From contig MDLA01000111.1 of NCBI GenBank assembly GCA_001730015.1, positions 1-38,833 on the forward strand: a DNA stretch of 38,833 bases. Direction: 5' to 3'. Made by a program: the position numbers and the translations under genes. The notes under the pieces were generated by a model that saw nothing but the letters and a program-made list of their open reading frames with translations, was not told where the DNA came from and did no database searches. Source of the stretch: Chromatiales bacterium (ex Bugula neritina AB1). Lineage in GTDB: Bacteria > Pseudomonadota > Gammaproteobacteria > Granulosicoccales > Granulosicoccaceae. Shown here in pieces: positions 1 to 10,400 of this stretch (position 1 is the stretch's first letter; each line of letters opens with the position of its first letter).

Positions 1-337
1 CTGGAACACGAATGATCGGGTCAAAAATAGGGGATTTGAACTCCGAAACTTGAGTTACTAATGAAAACGAAAATAAAATTCCTGCTACTATTGCCTTCAT
101 TGTTATTCCTCGAAATTAATCAAACGAAAAGATATTTGCCGTCACCAATCCAAGATGACTCAGCGACTCTATTGTTAATCTGGTAATTGTGTCAATAACC
201 CATTTAGTGTATCGATATTGTAGAAGTCGGAATAAGGCGTGGTCGTGGGATCTTAATTGCGGAAGTAAAAGCCTGAGGCCAAAAGAATGGTGAGCGCGTC
301 TTGGTCCATTGTCAGATTAAACTGACCGGCTCAGTTA
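1..337. other. Intergenic stretch at window edge, no confident gene
   Basis: I see no confident gene here. An ATG at 61 opens a 41-codon frame ending at 186. Its start reads like a signal peptide (MKTKIKF, then a leucine-rich run), but there is no good Shine-Dalgarno sequence and no recognisable mature part. It could be a small peptide, a decayed gene start, or chance. The first ~200 bases are visibly more AT-rich than the genes to the right. Anything upstream is cut off by the window edge. Confidence 0.5.
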
Positions 338-526
338 ACACTGGTGTCGCATGAACCTCCGGTCCGGAACCGCTGCGCCGCTTCTATAGCAGCATCTAAG
401 ACACTGTACTCGTTTCTCCTGAATATCACTTAGAATGACTAGGCTCAATCCAGTAAAAACTCCGTGCAGCACTTTTTATACAGCTCTATAAGCTTCTGAA
501 CTCGAAAATTAATGCAACACCAGGGT
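338..526 (+). repeat. MITE-like 189-bp element, copy 1
   Basis: This 189-bp segment matches the reverse complement of 16143-16331 over its whole length, roughly 80-85% by eye. It also matches 36107-36206 over its left half. Its ends form an inverted repeat: ACACTGGTGTCGCAT on the left against the complement of ATGCAACACCAGGGT on the right. An internal hairpin (GCTGC arms around TTCTATA) is shared by the family, although one arm is altered in this copy (GCCGC). The flanks are TTAA and TTTA, so any target duplication is imperfect. It encodes no protein and ends 10 bases before the stop codon of the AlbA_2 gene. Given the missing coding capacity and the terminal repeats, a non-autonomous transposon relic is the best reading. 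The parent transposase is unknown. Confidence 0.8.
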
Positions 527-536
527 TTATCAGCGC

Positions 537-1706
537 TTATATAGTTTCCGGCACAACATGGGACGGCAAATGGACAGTCGCAGTAAACATATTACCGTCG
601 CGATCCTCTACGAATGAAATCGCAGGGTAAGCACGTATCGCTCGACGGATACCACTTCCCAACCCACGATACGGTAACAATTTGGTTGCAAACGATGCCA
701 AAACAGGATTACGTATATTGGAGTTGCCGTGCTTAATGTTCTCGATTGTCAAATTATTAGGCAAATGTCCCGGGCTAATAATCTCGATACGATCACTGAA
801 AACTATGACCCGAACAGGAGCTGAAATAAAATAGTCACGGTGTATTAGAGCATTCACGATCAGCTCTTCAAACACGATCTTAGGGACCTCTAGTTTACCT
901 AACGAGTTAACAGATTGATCGGCTTGCACGCGTCGAACATGCCGCAATACAAATCCTAAAACATCATCAAAGACATTTCGCAATGTACCTGAAATATCCT
1001 GACTATCAAGGTACTCACCCTCGTCAATATCATTACCCGGATAACTCACGCACTTAACAACAAAAGCTGGTAGTTGGTAACGCACACTATCAGCAAACAG
1101 TAAAGCGCCAGCAATATTTAACACTCCATCTTTTGCTAAATTCAAATTATTCAGAATCTGTGGAACTGGCAAATCCTGCTCAGATAAGGTCTCATCAAAC
1201 TCTTGCTCGTAAAATGCACTGAACAACATTGTATTGATATCACCCACCGCTACACCCGATGGAATCCCGTCGCCGTGTATCAATGCGGAACTCTGAAACA
1301 TTCGTTGAATTTCTTCTCTTGCAGTAGCCCTCCTTTTATCTGCACCATTTTTTTCCCAGACAGCACCATTTTTGTCCATGTAGGGCTTAGAAATCCCTTC
1401 AGCAATATGGACCACCACAACCAAACCATCGTCTGTCGACACGTTTTCAGCAATTGGGTTAATAGGCGGCCTAACCTGCTGGGATGCCGCATTGGACACC
1501 AAATTACTCAAGCGCGCCATATCTTCCCGTGCAAGGCCGGAAACCCTGCCATTGTTGCTTGCACCTATAACCATCATTCCACCCTGAGTATTGCTAAAAG
1601 CAATCATCTCGGTTGCCAAAGAGAGCTCATTTGTAACATTGGACTTGAATTGATGATGGCTGTCTTCACCCCGCGACAATATTTCAATTAACTCTGTGGT
1701 TTCCAT
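537..1706 (-). CDS. AlbA_2 (Schlafen-like) domain protein with C-terminal HATPase-like domain
   Basis: The 389-aa product has the architecture of the RecG-like/AlbA_2 transcriptional-regulator group. Residues about 10-130 resemble the AlbA_2 (Schlafen AlbA) nucleic-acid-binding domain, with the typical FKSN..E and FSNTQGGMMVIGA segments. Residues about 280-385 resemble the HATPase_c_4 fold, with NALIHRDY in the N-box position, a DRIEIISPG segment and a glycine-rich RGLGSGIRRA. Family members are usually annotated as DNA-binding or putative regulators, and their biochemistry is largely unproven. The gene runs in the same direction as recCBD but lies 285 bp beyond the recD stop, so co-transcription is possible but not shown. 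Domain identity is fairly sure; cellular role is unknown. Confidence 0.8.
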   Translation of the reverse strand: METTELIEILSRGEDSHHQFKSNVTNELSLATEMIAFSNTQGGMMVIGASNNGRVSGLAREDMARLSNLVSNAASQQVRPPINPIAENVSTDDGLVVVVHIAEGISKPYMDKNGAVWEKNGADKRRATAREEIQRMFQSSALIHGDGIPSGVAVGDINTMLFSAFYEQEFDETLSEQDLPVPQILNNLNLAKDGVLNIAGALLFADSVRYQLPAFVVKCVSYPGNDIDEGEYLDSQDISGTLRNVFDDVLGFVLRHVRRVQADQSVNSLGKLEVPKIVFEELIVNALIHRDYFISAPVRVIVFSDRIEIISPGHLPNNLTIENIKHGNSNIRNPVLASFATKLLPYRGLGSGIRRAIRAYPAISFVEDRDGNMFTATVHLPSHVVPETI

Positions 1707-1991
1707 AGCTGGTAAATCTCTTTACGTTTATTGAAGGCGACTCCACCACCTTCCATAAAATCTACGCTTTAACGCAACTTCGATTGACTCGCAGGTGCCG
1801 GATGCAAGTGCTGGATGATTTTCTTGCAACCCGGAGCAATTCTCAGATTCCCGACCCAACACTGCGCTTGCCCGGTTCAAGCACAACCCCTTCATATTCC
1901 ATGGTTGCTACGCTCTGCGTTACAAGCTACCTGATTTTACACATTCTGTTATATAAGCACGAAATCAGCACCTCTGCGGTTTCGAACGGAC

Positions 1992-3833
1992 CTATTCACT
2001 CACACCACCCCACAACCGATCCCGCAACCCGGAAGCCCGAACCCGCTTGGTCTCGACAGCCACCCGAACCGCCTCCTCGCTCCCATAAACTTCCACCGAC
2101 TTCCGCGCCCGCGTAATTCCCGTATACAGCAAATCCCGACTCAGCAAAGAATGCGGTGGCTCCGGCAACACCAACAATACATGAGTGAACTCCGACCCCT
2201 GCGTTTTATGCACTGTCATCGCAAAGCAGGTTTGATGTGCCGGCAATCTGCCCGGCGCAACAGCTCGGGCCGCACCTTCTCCATCCGCGAACCACGCCAT
2301 CAGATGGCCGTTGGCATCGGGCCAGATCAAGCCGGTGTCTCCATTGTATAAGCCCGTACCTGGATCGTTACGGGTAACAAGTATTGGGCGGCCTTTATAC
2401 CAGAGTTGATTGGGCTGTATGTGGCCGAGTCGGATTAATCTTGCTTCTATAAACAGGTTAACCTGATCAACACCACGTGGCCCTGCATACAACGCACATA
2501 GAACCCGGTGTTCAAGCGACGTGCTTAGTGCGGATTCTACGTTGTCTGTTTCAATCACCTTGATTGCGGCAGTAGCGGCACGGTCTAAAAGCCGACTGTG
2601 TAATGTTGCCTGCTCTGGATTGATAAATTGCAGATCCGGATAATTATCGTCTGCTCCGATTGCACAACTGGTATCTGCATCACCTGCGTTTACCGCACGC
2701 GCAAAGTGGCCAATGCCAGATTGTGCATCAAATCGGTAGCTGTGTTGCAGTTCGACTATTGCGTCAGCTATACCGCCTGATGGTTGTTCGGTGTCGAGCG
2801 CATCAGTACCTTTGCAGGTACCTTTTAGAACGGCGCGCAATTGAGTGCTGTAACGCTCTGGTGATGCATCACCGACGATGTCACCCAGCACGTTACCTGC
2901 CTCAACTGAAGCTAGCTGATCACGATCACCCAACAATATTAATCGGGCATCTGTGGCAAGTGCTGAAACCACTGAGTGCATCATGGTGAGATCGACCATT
3001 GAGGCTTCATCAACGAGTACCAGATCATAGGGCAGCGGGTTAGCTGCATTATGTCTAAATCCAGCACGCCCGGGTTGGTAGCCCAATGCACGATGCAAGG
3101 TTGACGCGGTATCGGGTAATTCGAGTAATAGCCCTTGCTGTTTGAGTGTATTAACTTCAATACGCAATGATTCGAGCAGTCGGGCGGCGGCTTTGCCAGT
3201 GGGCGCTAGCAACGCGATACGCTGTGATTGCGTGTCGGGCGTTTGCGTAACCTTTGATTGAGTTATCTGGCTTTGCAACACGGCGAGCAGCCTTGCTACA
3301 GTGCGGGTTTTCCCGGTACCAGGGCCACCAGTAATCACACATAATCGCTGCCGTGCGGCAACCACTGCAGCTACGCGCTGCCAATCAGGAGCGCTCTGTT
3401 CCGGCTGCGACGGGAACAGCTGCTCAAGTAGTTCTATAGGTGGCGTTTCGAACTGTTGGTGCGCTGATTGGTTTAAGAACAACTGCAATGACTCTGCAAG
3501 GTCGCGCTCTGCATGCCAGTAGCGCGAAAGATACAAGCGACCAGCATTATCTAATACTAACGGTAGCGTCACAGGTTGTTCCGGCTCCTGCACCATGCCA
3601 CTGTTTTGCAGATCATGCTGCAGTGCAGTTATATTTTGCATACCGCTGGTTTCAGCTACCGTTGCCAGTGTGACGCAGACATCGCCATTCTGCACTGCGG
3701 CACTGGCTAGCACGGATGCACACCACAACTCATCTGTAGCAATTGTAGCGAGTGCCTGCATGAGATCAGCGAATGCGGTATCGGCTGAATTAACTGTGCC
3801 ATCTGTTAGTGCGGTTTTGACCCAGTCACGCAT
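1992..3833 (-). CDS. recD: Exodeoxyribonuclease V alpha subunit RecD
   Basis: RecD is the 5'-3' helicase motor of the RecBCD complex, which processes double-strand breaks for RecA loading. The 613-aa length is close to the E. coli protein (608). A Walker A motif, GGPGTGKT, lies at about residues 168-175. It is followed by the superfamily 1 motifs LLAPTGKAA, VDEASMVD and LLGDRDQL, and near the C-terminus by TVHKTQGSEF and LLYTGITRAR, all expected for RecD. The ATG start at 3833 lies inside the end of recB, with an 8-base overlap, which suggests translational coupling. It is the last gene of recC-recB-recD. About 285 bp separate its stop from the next gene, and I see no clear terminator there. 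Confidence 0.96.
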   Translation of the reverse strand: MRDWVKTALTDGTVNSADTAFADLMQALATIATDELWCASVLASAAVQNGDVCVTLATVAETSGMQNITALQHDLQNSGMVQEPEQPVTLPLVLDNAGRLYLSRYWHAERDLAESLQLFLNQSAHQQFETPPIELLEQLFPSQPEQSAPDWQRVAAVVAARQRLCVITGGPGTGKTRTVARLLAVLQSQITQSKVTQTPDTQSQRIALLAPTGKAAARLLESLRIEVNTLKQQGLLLELPDTASTLHRALGYQPGRAGFRHNAANPLPYDLVLVDEASMVDLTMMHSVVSALATDARLILLGDRDQLASVEAGNVLGDIVGDASPERYSTQLRAVLKGTCKGTDALDTEQPSGGIADAIVELQHSYRFDAQSGIGHFARAVNAGDADTSCAIGADDNYPDLQFINPEQATLHSRLLDRAATAAIKVIETDNVESALSTSLEHRVLCALYAGPRGVDQVNLFIEARLIRLGHIQPNQLWYKGRPILVTRNDPGTGLYNGDTGLIWPDANGHLMAWFADGEGAARAVAPGRLPAHQTCFAMTVHKTQGSEFTHVLLVLPEPPHSLLSRDLLYTGITRARKSVEVYGSEEAVRVAVETKRVRASGLRDRLWGGVSE

Positions 3834-6800
3834 GGTCTGGCCCTCCGCTCAACAGCTCATCCAGTGCCTGCAGAAAGTCTTCCGGCGGGCGGGCTGCATA
3901 AACACCTGCTGCGCTGGCTTTGCCCGCACCAGATCTATCTGCACTAGAACCTTTAATGCTGGTTCCCTCAGGGCTGGCAGCGCCGGGCATGCCACGCACA
4001 AACAGATAATACACCCCGCCAAAATCACTATCGTAATTGAAGTCGGGCAACCGTGACTTTAAGTAGCGCTGTAACGCTACCGCATAGATCAGGTATTGCA
4101 AATCGTATCGATGGTGGTGCATTGCTTCGGTTAATGCGTCACCGTGGTAGTCGGCGGTATCGTAACCGAGATGATTGGATTTATAATCGGCGATATACCA
4201 GCGGCCATTGTGACGGAAGGTCAGATCTATAAAACCTGTCATGTAACCATCAAGGCGATCAAACAGCAGATTATCTTCGGCACCAATAACACCTGACTCG
4301 CGCAATAGCGCCACCAGCTTTTCTGCATCGAGAGCGTGTACCGGAAAATGGAAACCAAGCTCATCAATCCGATTTTTGTTATCGAGCATGCTCAGCGAGA
4401 AGTTGCTGCTGTCCGTCTCCGGGCTCTGCGTTTCAAACTGGGTTGTATCCAACGGGGTGTTGAGCGTATTGCGCACCAGCTGACACAACGCCGGTGTCCA
4501 CGCGGTATCGACGCCGTGGTCACGCAGTTGCTTTTCAGCGTAGCCGTGCAGGAATTGATTCTCGGTATTGCGAAAATCCAGATGCTCAAACACGCTGTGA
4601 ACCAGTGTACCGGCATCTGCGCCACGCGGAAAATGAAACGGGCTGTTGTAGTCTACTGTTTCAGGCCTGGGCACCGCTACATCTACTGCATCGTGATCTG
4701 GCTGTTCTACAGCATGGGTCGCACCGCGCGCCAGTGCTGTGTAACTGCCAACCCGCCAACTGGCGTGCACCTGGCGTGTTGCGCTGCGGGCACGCGGGGT
4801 TTCATTTAACTGCGGTGCAAGTTGTAAGGCGCCCTGCATTATTGCCTCACCGGATTTTGCAATGTCAGCGCTGTGGCTAAGCAGCCGATCTATAGCTTCC
4901 ATAATCGGTACCTGACAGTCGCTTGTGCTGCTTAGCTTTGCTGGAAATGACACACCCAGCAATTGCCACAACGCCGCATGCTTTGCATTTTTATTTGCTG
5001 CGACGCCAATCCAGCAACTTTGCTCGGCACGAGTCAGGGCAACGTAAAGCGCACGCAGTGATTCATCTATAAGGGCTTGCGTTGCCTGTGCCTGACGCGC
5101 AGTCAGTTGATCGCTGCCGACATCAAGGCGCGGTTGGCCGTTATCAGCGAAGGATACAACATCACCTTTTACGGTGGCATCTTTTCCTATGCAGATAAAC
5201 GGCAGCATCACTACAGGAAATTGCAAGCCTTTAGACTTATGCACTGTCATGATTTGCACCAGCGCTTCGTCACTTTCAAGGCGTAGCTGCAATGCCTCAT
5301 CTGCGCCCTGCTCACGCCAGTGCTGTGCTGTTTTTAACAGGGCTGGCAGGTCGGGTTGTTCCTGCCAGGCCGTTTGTAATACGTCGGCCAGATGCAGGTA
5401 GTTTCCTATAACGCGGTCGACCCCTCGCCCCTCAGCGGCTGCTGTACCCATGGCTTTTACGCGGCTTTTAAACAGCGACATAAACCGCAGCACGGCTGCC
5501 TGCGGTCCGGCTTGCCGGCATTGTTCGCGGCAGCGCTGCACGGCATCCTCAACGCGCTGCCAGGCAACGGCATCATCACGCTGCTGCAGTAGTTCGCTGG
5601 CACTGTAACCTGCCAGTGGCGACACCAGTACCCTACTCAGGCTGCCGCTGTCACCGGGCCGCGCCAGCACCCGCAGCAATGCGAGTATATCGAGTGCCTC
5701 AGGACTTTGAAAAACACTGTGGCGCGATTGCATGGCACTGCCTACACCTACAGCATGCAGGGCATCGCGTATAGCCTGACCTTGCAGGTGATTAGCCACC
5801 AGTACGGCAATATCTTTTGCGGCAACCTGTGTGCGACCAAGCTTGTTACCCTCTACAAGTAACCACGCTATGCGTTGTGCACAGTGTCGCGCAAGCGCAG
5901 CGGTTGACTGAACGATAACCGGTAGTTTGTCATCGCTAACTTCAATGCAATCAAACTGCAGGGGCGGTAAAACTTCACCGGCTACCGTCAGCGCATTTTT
6001 TTCCGCGTGGCCTCCGGCGGTTACCGGCTGGTAGCTTATATCTGCGTTGCCAAATGGCTGATCAGACTGTCCATACACTGCATTGAGAGCATTGAGCAGC
6101 CGGCTTGATGACCGGTAGTTTTTATCCAGCGAATGGCGTTCATCTGCGCTGTCACGCGCACGCAGATACATATTTATATCTGCGCCACGAAATCGATAGA
6201 TAGACTGCTTCGGATCACCGATTAAGTAGAGTGCTGCAGTTGACCCCGGATCTTGCGGAAACAGTTTATCGAATATTTCATATTGAATACGGTCGGTATC
6301 CTGAAATTCATCAATCAACGCTACCGGAAATCTGGCACGCAAAACGCCGGTTAGCCGTTCGCCGTTTTTACCTTGAAGCACAGCATGTAATTGCAGCAGC
6401 AGATCATCAAATGTGCGCTGACGCGCCAGTAGTTTGCGCTGCGCAAGATCAGCGCCGATGCTCACTTTGGCATTGCATTGAAGTGCCACCAGCTTTTGCA
6501 GCCCCCACTGCCCATAGCTTGCTACCAGGGCATCTATACGCTCGCCCAGTGCGGACTGAATGGGTCCTTTGCCTTTGCGGGTTCCCCGACGGATCACCTC
6601 GTTACCCAGCAGTGACAGGCGCTGATCAAGATGCCCTGGCGGAGTCCCGGACTCCACCAGTGAGGCGGCTAGCTGCGATGCTTCATTTACCGTTTCTGCG
6701 GTGTAGATGTTCGGCGCTCTTCCTTTGTTGATCAGCTTACTCTGCACCGCAGCTAGAATCTGTTCTGCCCAGTTCTCGCCCTCGCCATTGGCTGTCCACG

Positions 6801-7485
6801 CTGTATGGAAAGCCTGCCACGCGACCTCACAACCGGCTTGCGATTGCCGCACGTCTTCATCGGTAAACTGCGGTACGACCTGCCCCGCGGTATCGGTAAT
6901 CACTGAGGATAGCCGGCTTAACACTGCGGCAGGTGTGCGCCATTTAGAAGGAATGGATTCGACCTCGGCCGCGGGCATGGGTGAAATGGTGTTGCGCCAC
7001 CAGGCCTCTGCTGCTCGCAGCTTCAGGGTATCAACACTTGCTTGCAGCTCTGCATCAAACAGCTCACCGCTTTCAAACGCCTGCTCGCGTAACACCCGGT
7101 CGCAAAAACCGTGAATGGTAAATATTGCCGCCTGATCCATACACTGATAGGCCAATTCCAGCCGTGCTTTGGTAACGGGGTCACCGCTGTGCGGGCCCAA
7201 CACAGCATGCAGGGTTGGATCGGCCTCGTCTGGTGATTCACCATCGAGCACTTGCAGCGCGACGGCTATACGTGAACGTAGTCTGGCACGTAATTCTTCG
7301 GTTGCTGCATTGGTAAACGTAACCACCAGAATTTCTTCTACGGCCGGAGGTGCCACCTGTTGCGCATCAATTAATAATCGAAGATATAGATTAGCAACAG
7401 TAAAGGTTTTACCTGTTCCGGCACTGGCTTCAATTAAGTGTCGACCGGACAGCGGCAGAGTTGCGGCATTAAGGATAGCAGTCAC
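3826..7485 (-). CDS. recB: Exodeoxyribonuclease V beta subunit RecB
   Basis: RecB is the 3'-5' helicase and sole nuclease subunit of RecBCD. The 1219-aa product is near the usual 1180. Walker A is at the N-terminus (ASAGTGKT, Lys26). Further UvrD-like motifs are ALIDEFQDTD, LIGDPKQSIYRFRGAD and IMTVHKSKGLQFPVV. The C-terminal PD-(D/E)xK nuclease is intact by eye: TGFIDLTF followed by YIADYKSN at about residues 1088-1103, which carry the metal-binding aspartates and the lysine. The start is a GTG at 7485 that overlaps the recC stop in a GTGA, and the 3' end overlaps recD. The tight overlaps support one polycistronic unit with fixed subunit stoichiometry. Confidence 0.96.
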   Translation of the reverse strand: MTAILNAATLPLSGRHLIEASAGTGKTFTVANLYLRLLIDAQQVAPPAVEEILVVTFTNAATEELRARLRSRIAVALQVLDGESPDEADPTLHAVLGPHSGDPVTKARLELAYQCMDQAAIFTIHGFCDRVLREQAFESGELFDAELQASVDTLKLRAAEAWWRNTISPMPAAEVESIPSKWRTPAAVLSRLSSVITDTAGQVVPQFTDEDVRQSQAGCEVAWQAFHTAWTANGEGENWAEQILAAVQSKLINKGRAPNIYTAETVNEASQLAASLVESGTPPGHLDQRLSLLGNEVIRRGTRKGKGPIQSALGERIDALVASYGQWGLQKLVALQCNAKVSIGADLAQRKLLARQRTFDDLLLQLHAVLQGKNGERLTGVLRARFPVALIDEFQDTDRIQYEIFDKLFPQDPGSTAALYLIGDPKQSIYRFRGADINMYLRARDSADERHSLDKNYRSSSRLLNALNAVYGQSDQPFGNADISYQPVTAGGHAEKNALTVAGEVLPPLQFDCIEVSDDKLPVIVQSTAALARHCAQRIAWLLVEGNKLGRTQVAAKDIAVLVANHLQGQAIRDALHAVGVGSAMQSRHSVFQSPEALDILALLRVLARPGDSGSLSRVLVSPLAGYSASELLQQRDDAVAWQRVEDAVQRCREQCRQAGPQAAVLRFMSLFKSRVKAMGTAAAEGRGVDRVIGNYLHLADVLQTAWQEQPDLPALLKTAQHWREQGADEALQLRLESDEALVQIMTVHKSKGLQFPVVMLPFICIGKDATVKGDVVSFADNGQPRLDVGSDQLTARQAQATQALIDESLRALYVALTRAEQSCWIGVAANKNAKHAALWQLLGVSFPAKLSSTSDCQVPIMEAIDRLLSHSADIAKSGEAIMQGALQLAPQLNETPRARSATRQVHASWRVGSYTALARGATHAVEQPDHDAVDVAVPRPETVDYNSPFHFPRGADAGTLVHSVFEHLDFRNTENQFLHGYAEKQLRDHGVDTAWTPALCQLVRNTLNTPLDTTQFETQSPETDSSNFSLSMLDNKNRIDELGFHFPVHALDAEKLVALLRESGVIGAEDNLLFDRLDGYMTGFIDLTFRHNGRWYIADYKSNHLGYDTADYHGDALTEAMHHHRYDLQYLIYAVALQRYLKSRLPDFNYDSDFGGVYYLFVRGMPGAASPEGTSIKGSSADRSGAGKASAAGVYAARPPEDFLQALDELLSGGPDHA

Positions 7486-10400
7486 GGTTTTAATACCTCG
7501 TCACCGAGCAACAGACTGGCCCAGTGATGAACATCTTCTCTTTCAGGCACTCGTGAAATATTATTATATAGCAGTTGTATCGACTCTTGCTCGCATTCAC
7601 CCGGCGCGCCAAATGATGCCGGCTGCCATGCGCCAAGTGCATTACCTTTGATCGCACCGGCCAGTACCGCACTGGTTCTGGCAAAAAACGGCAACGCGTT
7701 TATCTGCCCCTGGTTCCAGCCTTCAAACCACGGCTGCAACTTGTCAGCGGCACTGTGCTGTTCCAGCATTCCAACTATCCGGTTATTGTCCCGGGTTATC
7801 AACAAAGAATGACCATTGAGCCTGCCCGCTGCCATACCTATAAGATGAGCCAGCCACCATTGGCTGAGGCGACTACCGTTAAGGCCGGCTGCGTGATAGT
7901 GCATTATGCCGATACTGCCATCCGGCCAGGTTACGCCACCGGGTAGGCGGCCTTGCAGTTGTTGTCCGTTAATAGTGATATCTATATCAAAAGCAGGCAG
8001 AGGCGATGCACCGTGCTCGCGGATACGTTCTGCCAGCGCCTGTGTCTCTTCAAATATTCTATCAAACGTTAACTCACCCGGACCTCCATGTGGCAAAACA
8101 CCTGTACGAACCTGTTGTGCATAGAGCGTTTCTTTTTTTATATCCGGCTCTGCAAGCAGTGCCTCTACCAGATTGCCACGCACCTGATAACCCGACATAG
8201 CATCTATAGAAAACGGCTCTGCGTCTTCGGGTTGCTCTTCATCACGCCACAGGGAAACGCCAAGCACACGGCGGCAATACCAGTCTGACGGGTTGCGCCA
8301 GAAGCGCTGAAAGTTGTCTAGCAAAATCACTTCTTCAGGCGCAGGGCTGGAGCCGGATCGATTTAATTCAACGCGCGGAGGCATTTCATTTGGTGGCTCC
8401 CATTCACTGGCAAAGGTGTGCAATGCCGGCTGGCTGGATTCAAATAGTGTATTCGAGAACGGCTGCAGCGGGTGAGCTATACAACGAGGCGGCTGATGCG
8501 GATGGCACTTTTTCAGGTAGTCGCGCAACTCGGATACCAGCACCGAAGGTTCGCGTGGCGCGTTGTCTGAGGCGTTGCGATAAATCCACGACAGGTACAG
8601 TTCATCGCGCGCAGACAACAGGGCTTCCAGAAATAAATAGCGATCATCATCACGTACTGATCGATCTCCGGGCTGTGGTTGCATTGCCATGAGATCAAAG
8701 CCCAGGCTGGGCCGCTGGCGTGGAAAGTCACTGTCGTTGAGCCCCAGCATGCACACGATGCGAAACGGCACAGAGCGCAACGGCACCATAGAACTGAACG
8801 TCACCCGACCGGTTAAATAACGGTGATTTTTACGCTGTGCTCCGGCCAGTGCACCACGCAGAATTTCAGCAAAGGTAGCGTGGGTCATGGCATCGGTATG
8901 GCCGGCACTTACCGCATCTTCTGCAAGCCCTACCAATATTTCACGAAACTGTGCAAGCGCGTCTGCTTCATCGTCGGCGGGCCGTAGCAACCGGGTGATC
9001 AGCTCGTTGATCACATCTACCCACTCCGACGGTGCACGTGGCTTACTCAGCTGCACGCGGGATTCTTCCAGAGCCTGCAGTAAATTCAGCAACTGACTGA
9101 GTAGTTCCGCCTGCTGCCCTTCGACTTGTCCACCCGGCAGTGTATCGCCCACGGCATCGCAGCCGTCTGGCATGGCACGCGCGAGTAACAGACGCCGCAA
9201 ACCGAAGTCCCAGCTGTGCAGAGCGGCCACCGGCTCTTGTAGAATTTTTTGGCACTTACCCGTTTCGGCCGAGCCTCTGCCCGCAGTACCGTCGACAGCG
9301 GTACCCTCTATATCCGGACCGACGAGGGTGCGGCGCACGCCGGAGTCGCGCAGCCATTCGGCAATAGTTTTCAACGCGTTTTCGTCAAAGCCAAAGCGAC
9401 GCGCAATAGCGGGTTCAGCGGCAAAACCCAACACGGCTGTCGCTTCAAATTCAAAGCCCGGCAACTCGAACAGACGCTGCACGCAGGCCACCACCCGTGA
9501 GACTTCTATAAGCGCACGGTCTGCAACAGACCAGGGTATATAACGCGCACGGGAGGCGCTATCGGTCTCTGCCCCCATACTGCCAAAAACGGCTTCAATG
9601 ACAGGTGCGTAGCGGTTTATATCCGGCACCATCACAACCACATCGGCGGGGGTCAGTGTGTGGTCTGCATTGAATCGGTCGAGCAGTCGATCATGCAATG
9701 CCTGTAATTCTCGCATGGGGCTGTAGCACTGATGCAGCTGTATGCTTGCATCGCCATCTGACTGTTGCGCTGTTTGCTCTGCGTGTTTGCCGTGCCCTGT
9801 ACCTCTGTCATGCCCTGTGCCTCTATCGTACTCAGGGCCGCTATCGTGCGCCGGATCACCGCCGTGCTTTGGGTCATCATAGGGATGCAGTAAATCGGTC
9901 TGCACTGCAGCAAGCAGACTATCATTTGCAGACGGCAGAAAGAACTGCTCGTCATGTACCCATTCACTGCGATCTCCGAGCAGCTTCATGAGCGTTCGGC
10001 CACTACCTCCCAACGAGCTTAATAACGGGTTGCCGATTTTATCATCAGCCAGCGGTTCACTGTTATTGCCGAGCTTAAGCCGTTCACGCGCAGCGCGACG
10101 CATGTCGAGCAAATCCGCCCAATAATCAATAGCCGGGTTTAGAAAGTATAACGACACTCGCCCGGTGTCTGCGTGGTCGATCTTTGCCAGCCGCACTAAT
10201 ACATCAAGCGTGCTCGGTGGCAACAGGCCAACATTAAAAAGATGCAGCTGTGGCGGTAGCAGTGCCGGATCAATCTCGCCGCGATCAGCAAGTGTACAGA
10301 ACCGTTGCCATAGCGCTGCGCGATGAGGCTCATCGACCGATTCTGTGAGGTGTCGCCACAGTGCCGGTTGCCAGCGCTGGGCCGGATCATTACCCGGAGC

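Noticed and set aside
4336..4809. Long open frame opposite recB
   Set aside because: It lies wholly within recB on the other strand, has no family motif, and is a by-product of recB codon usage.
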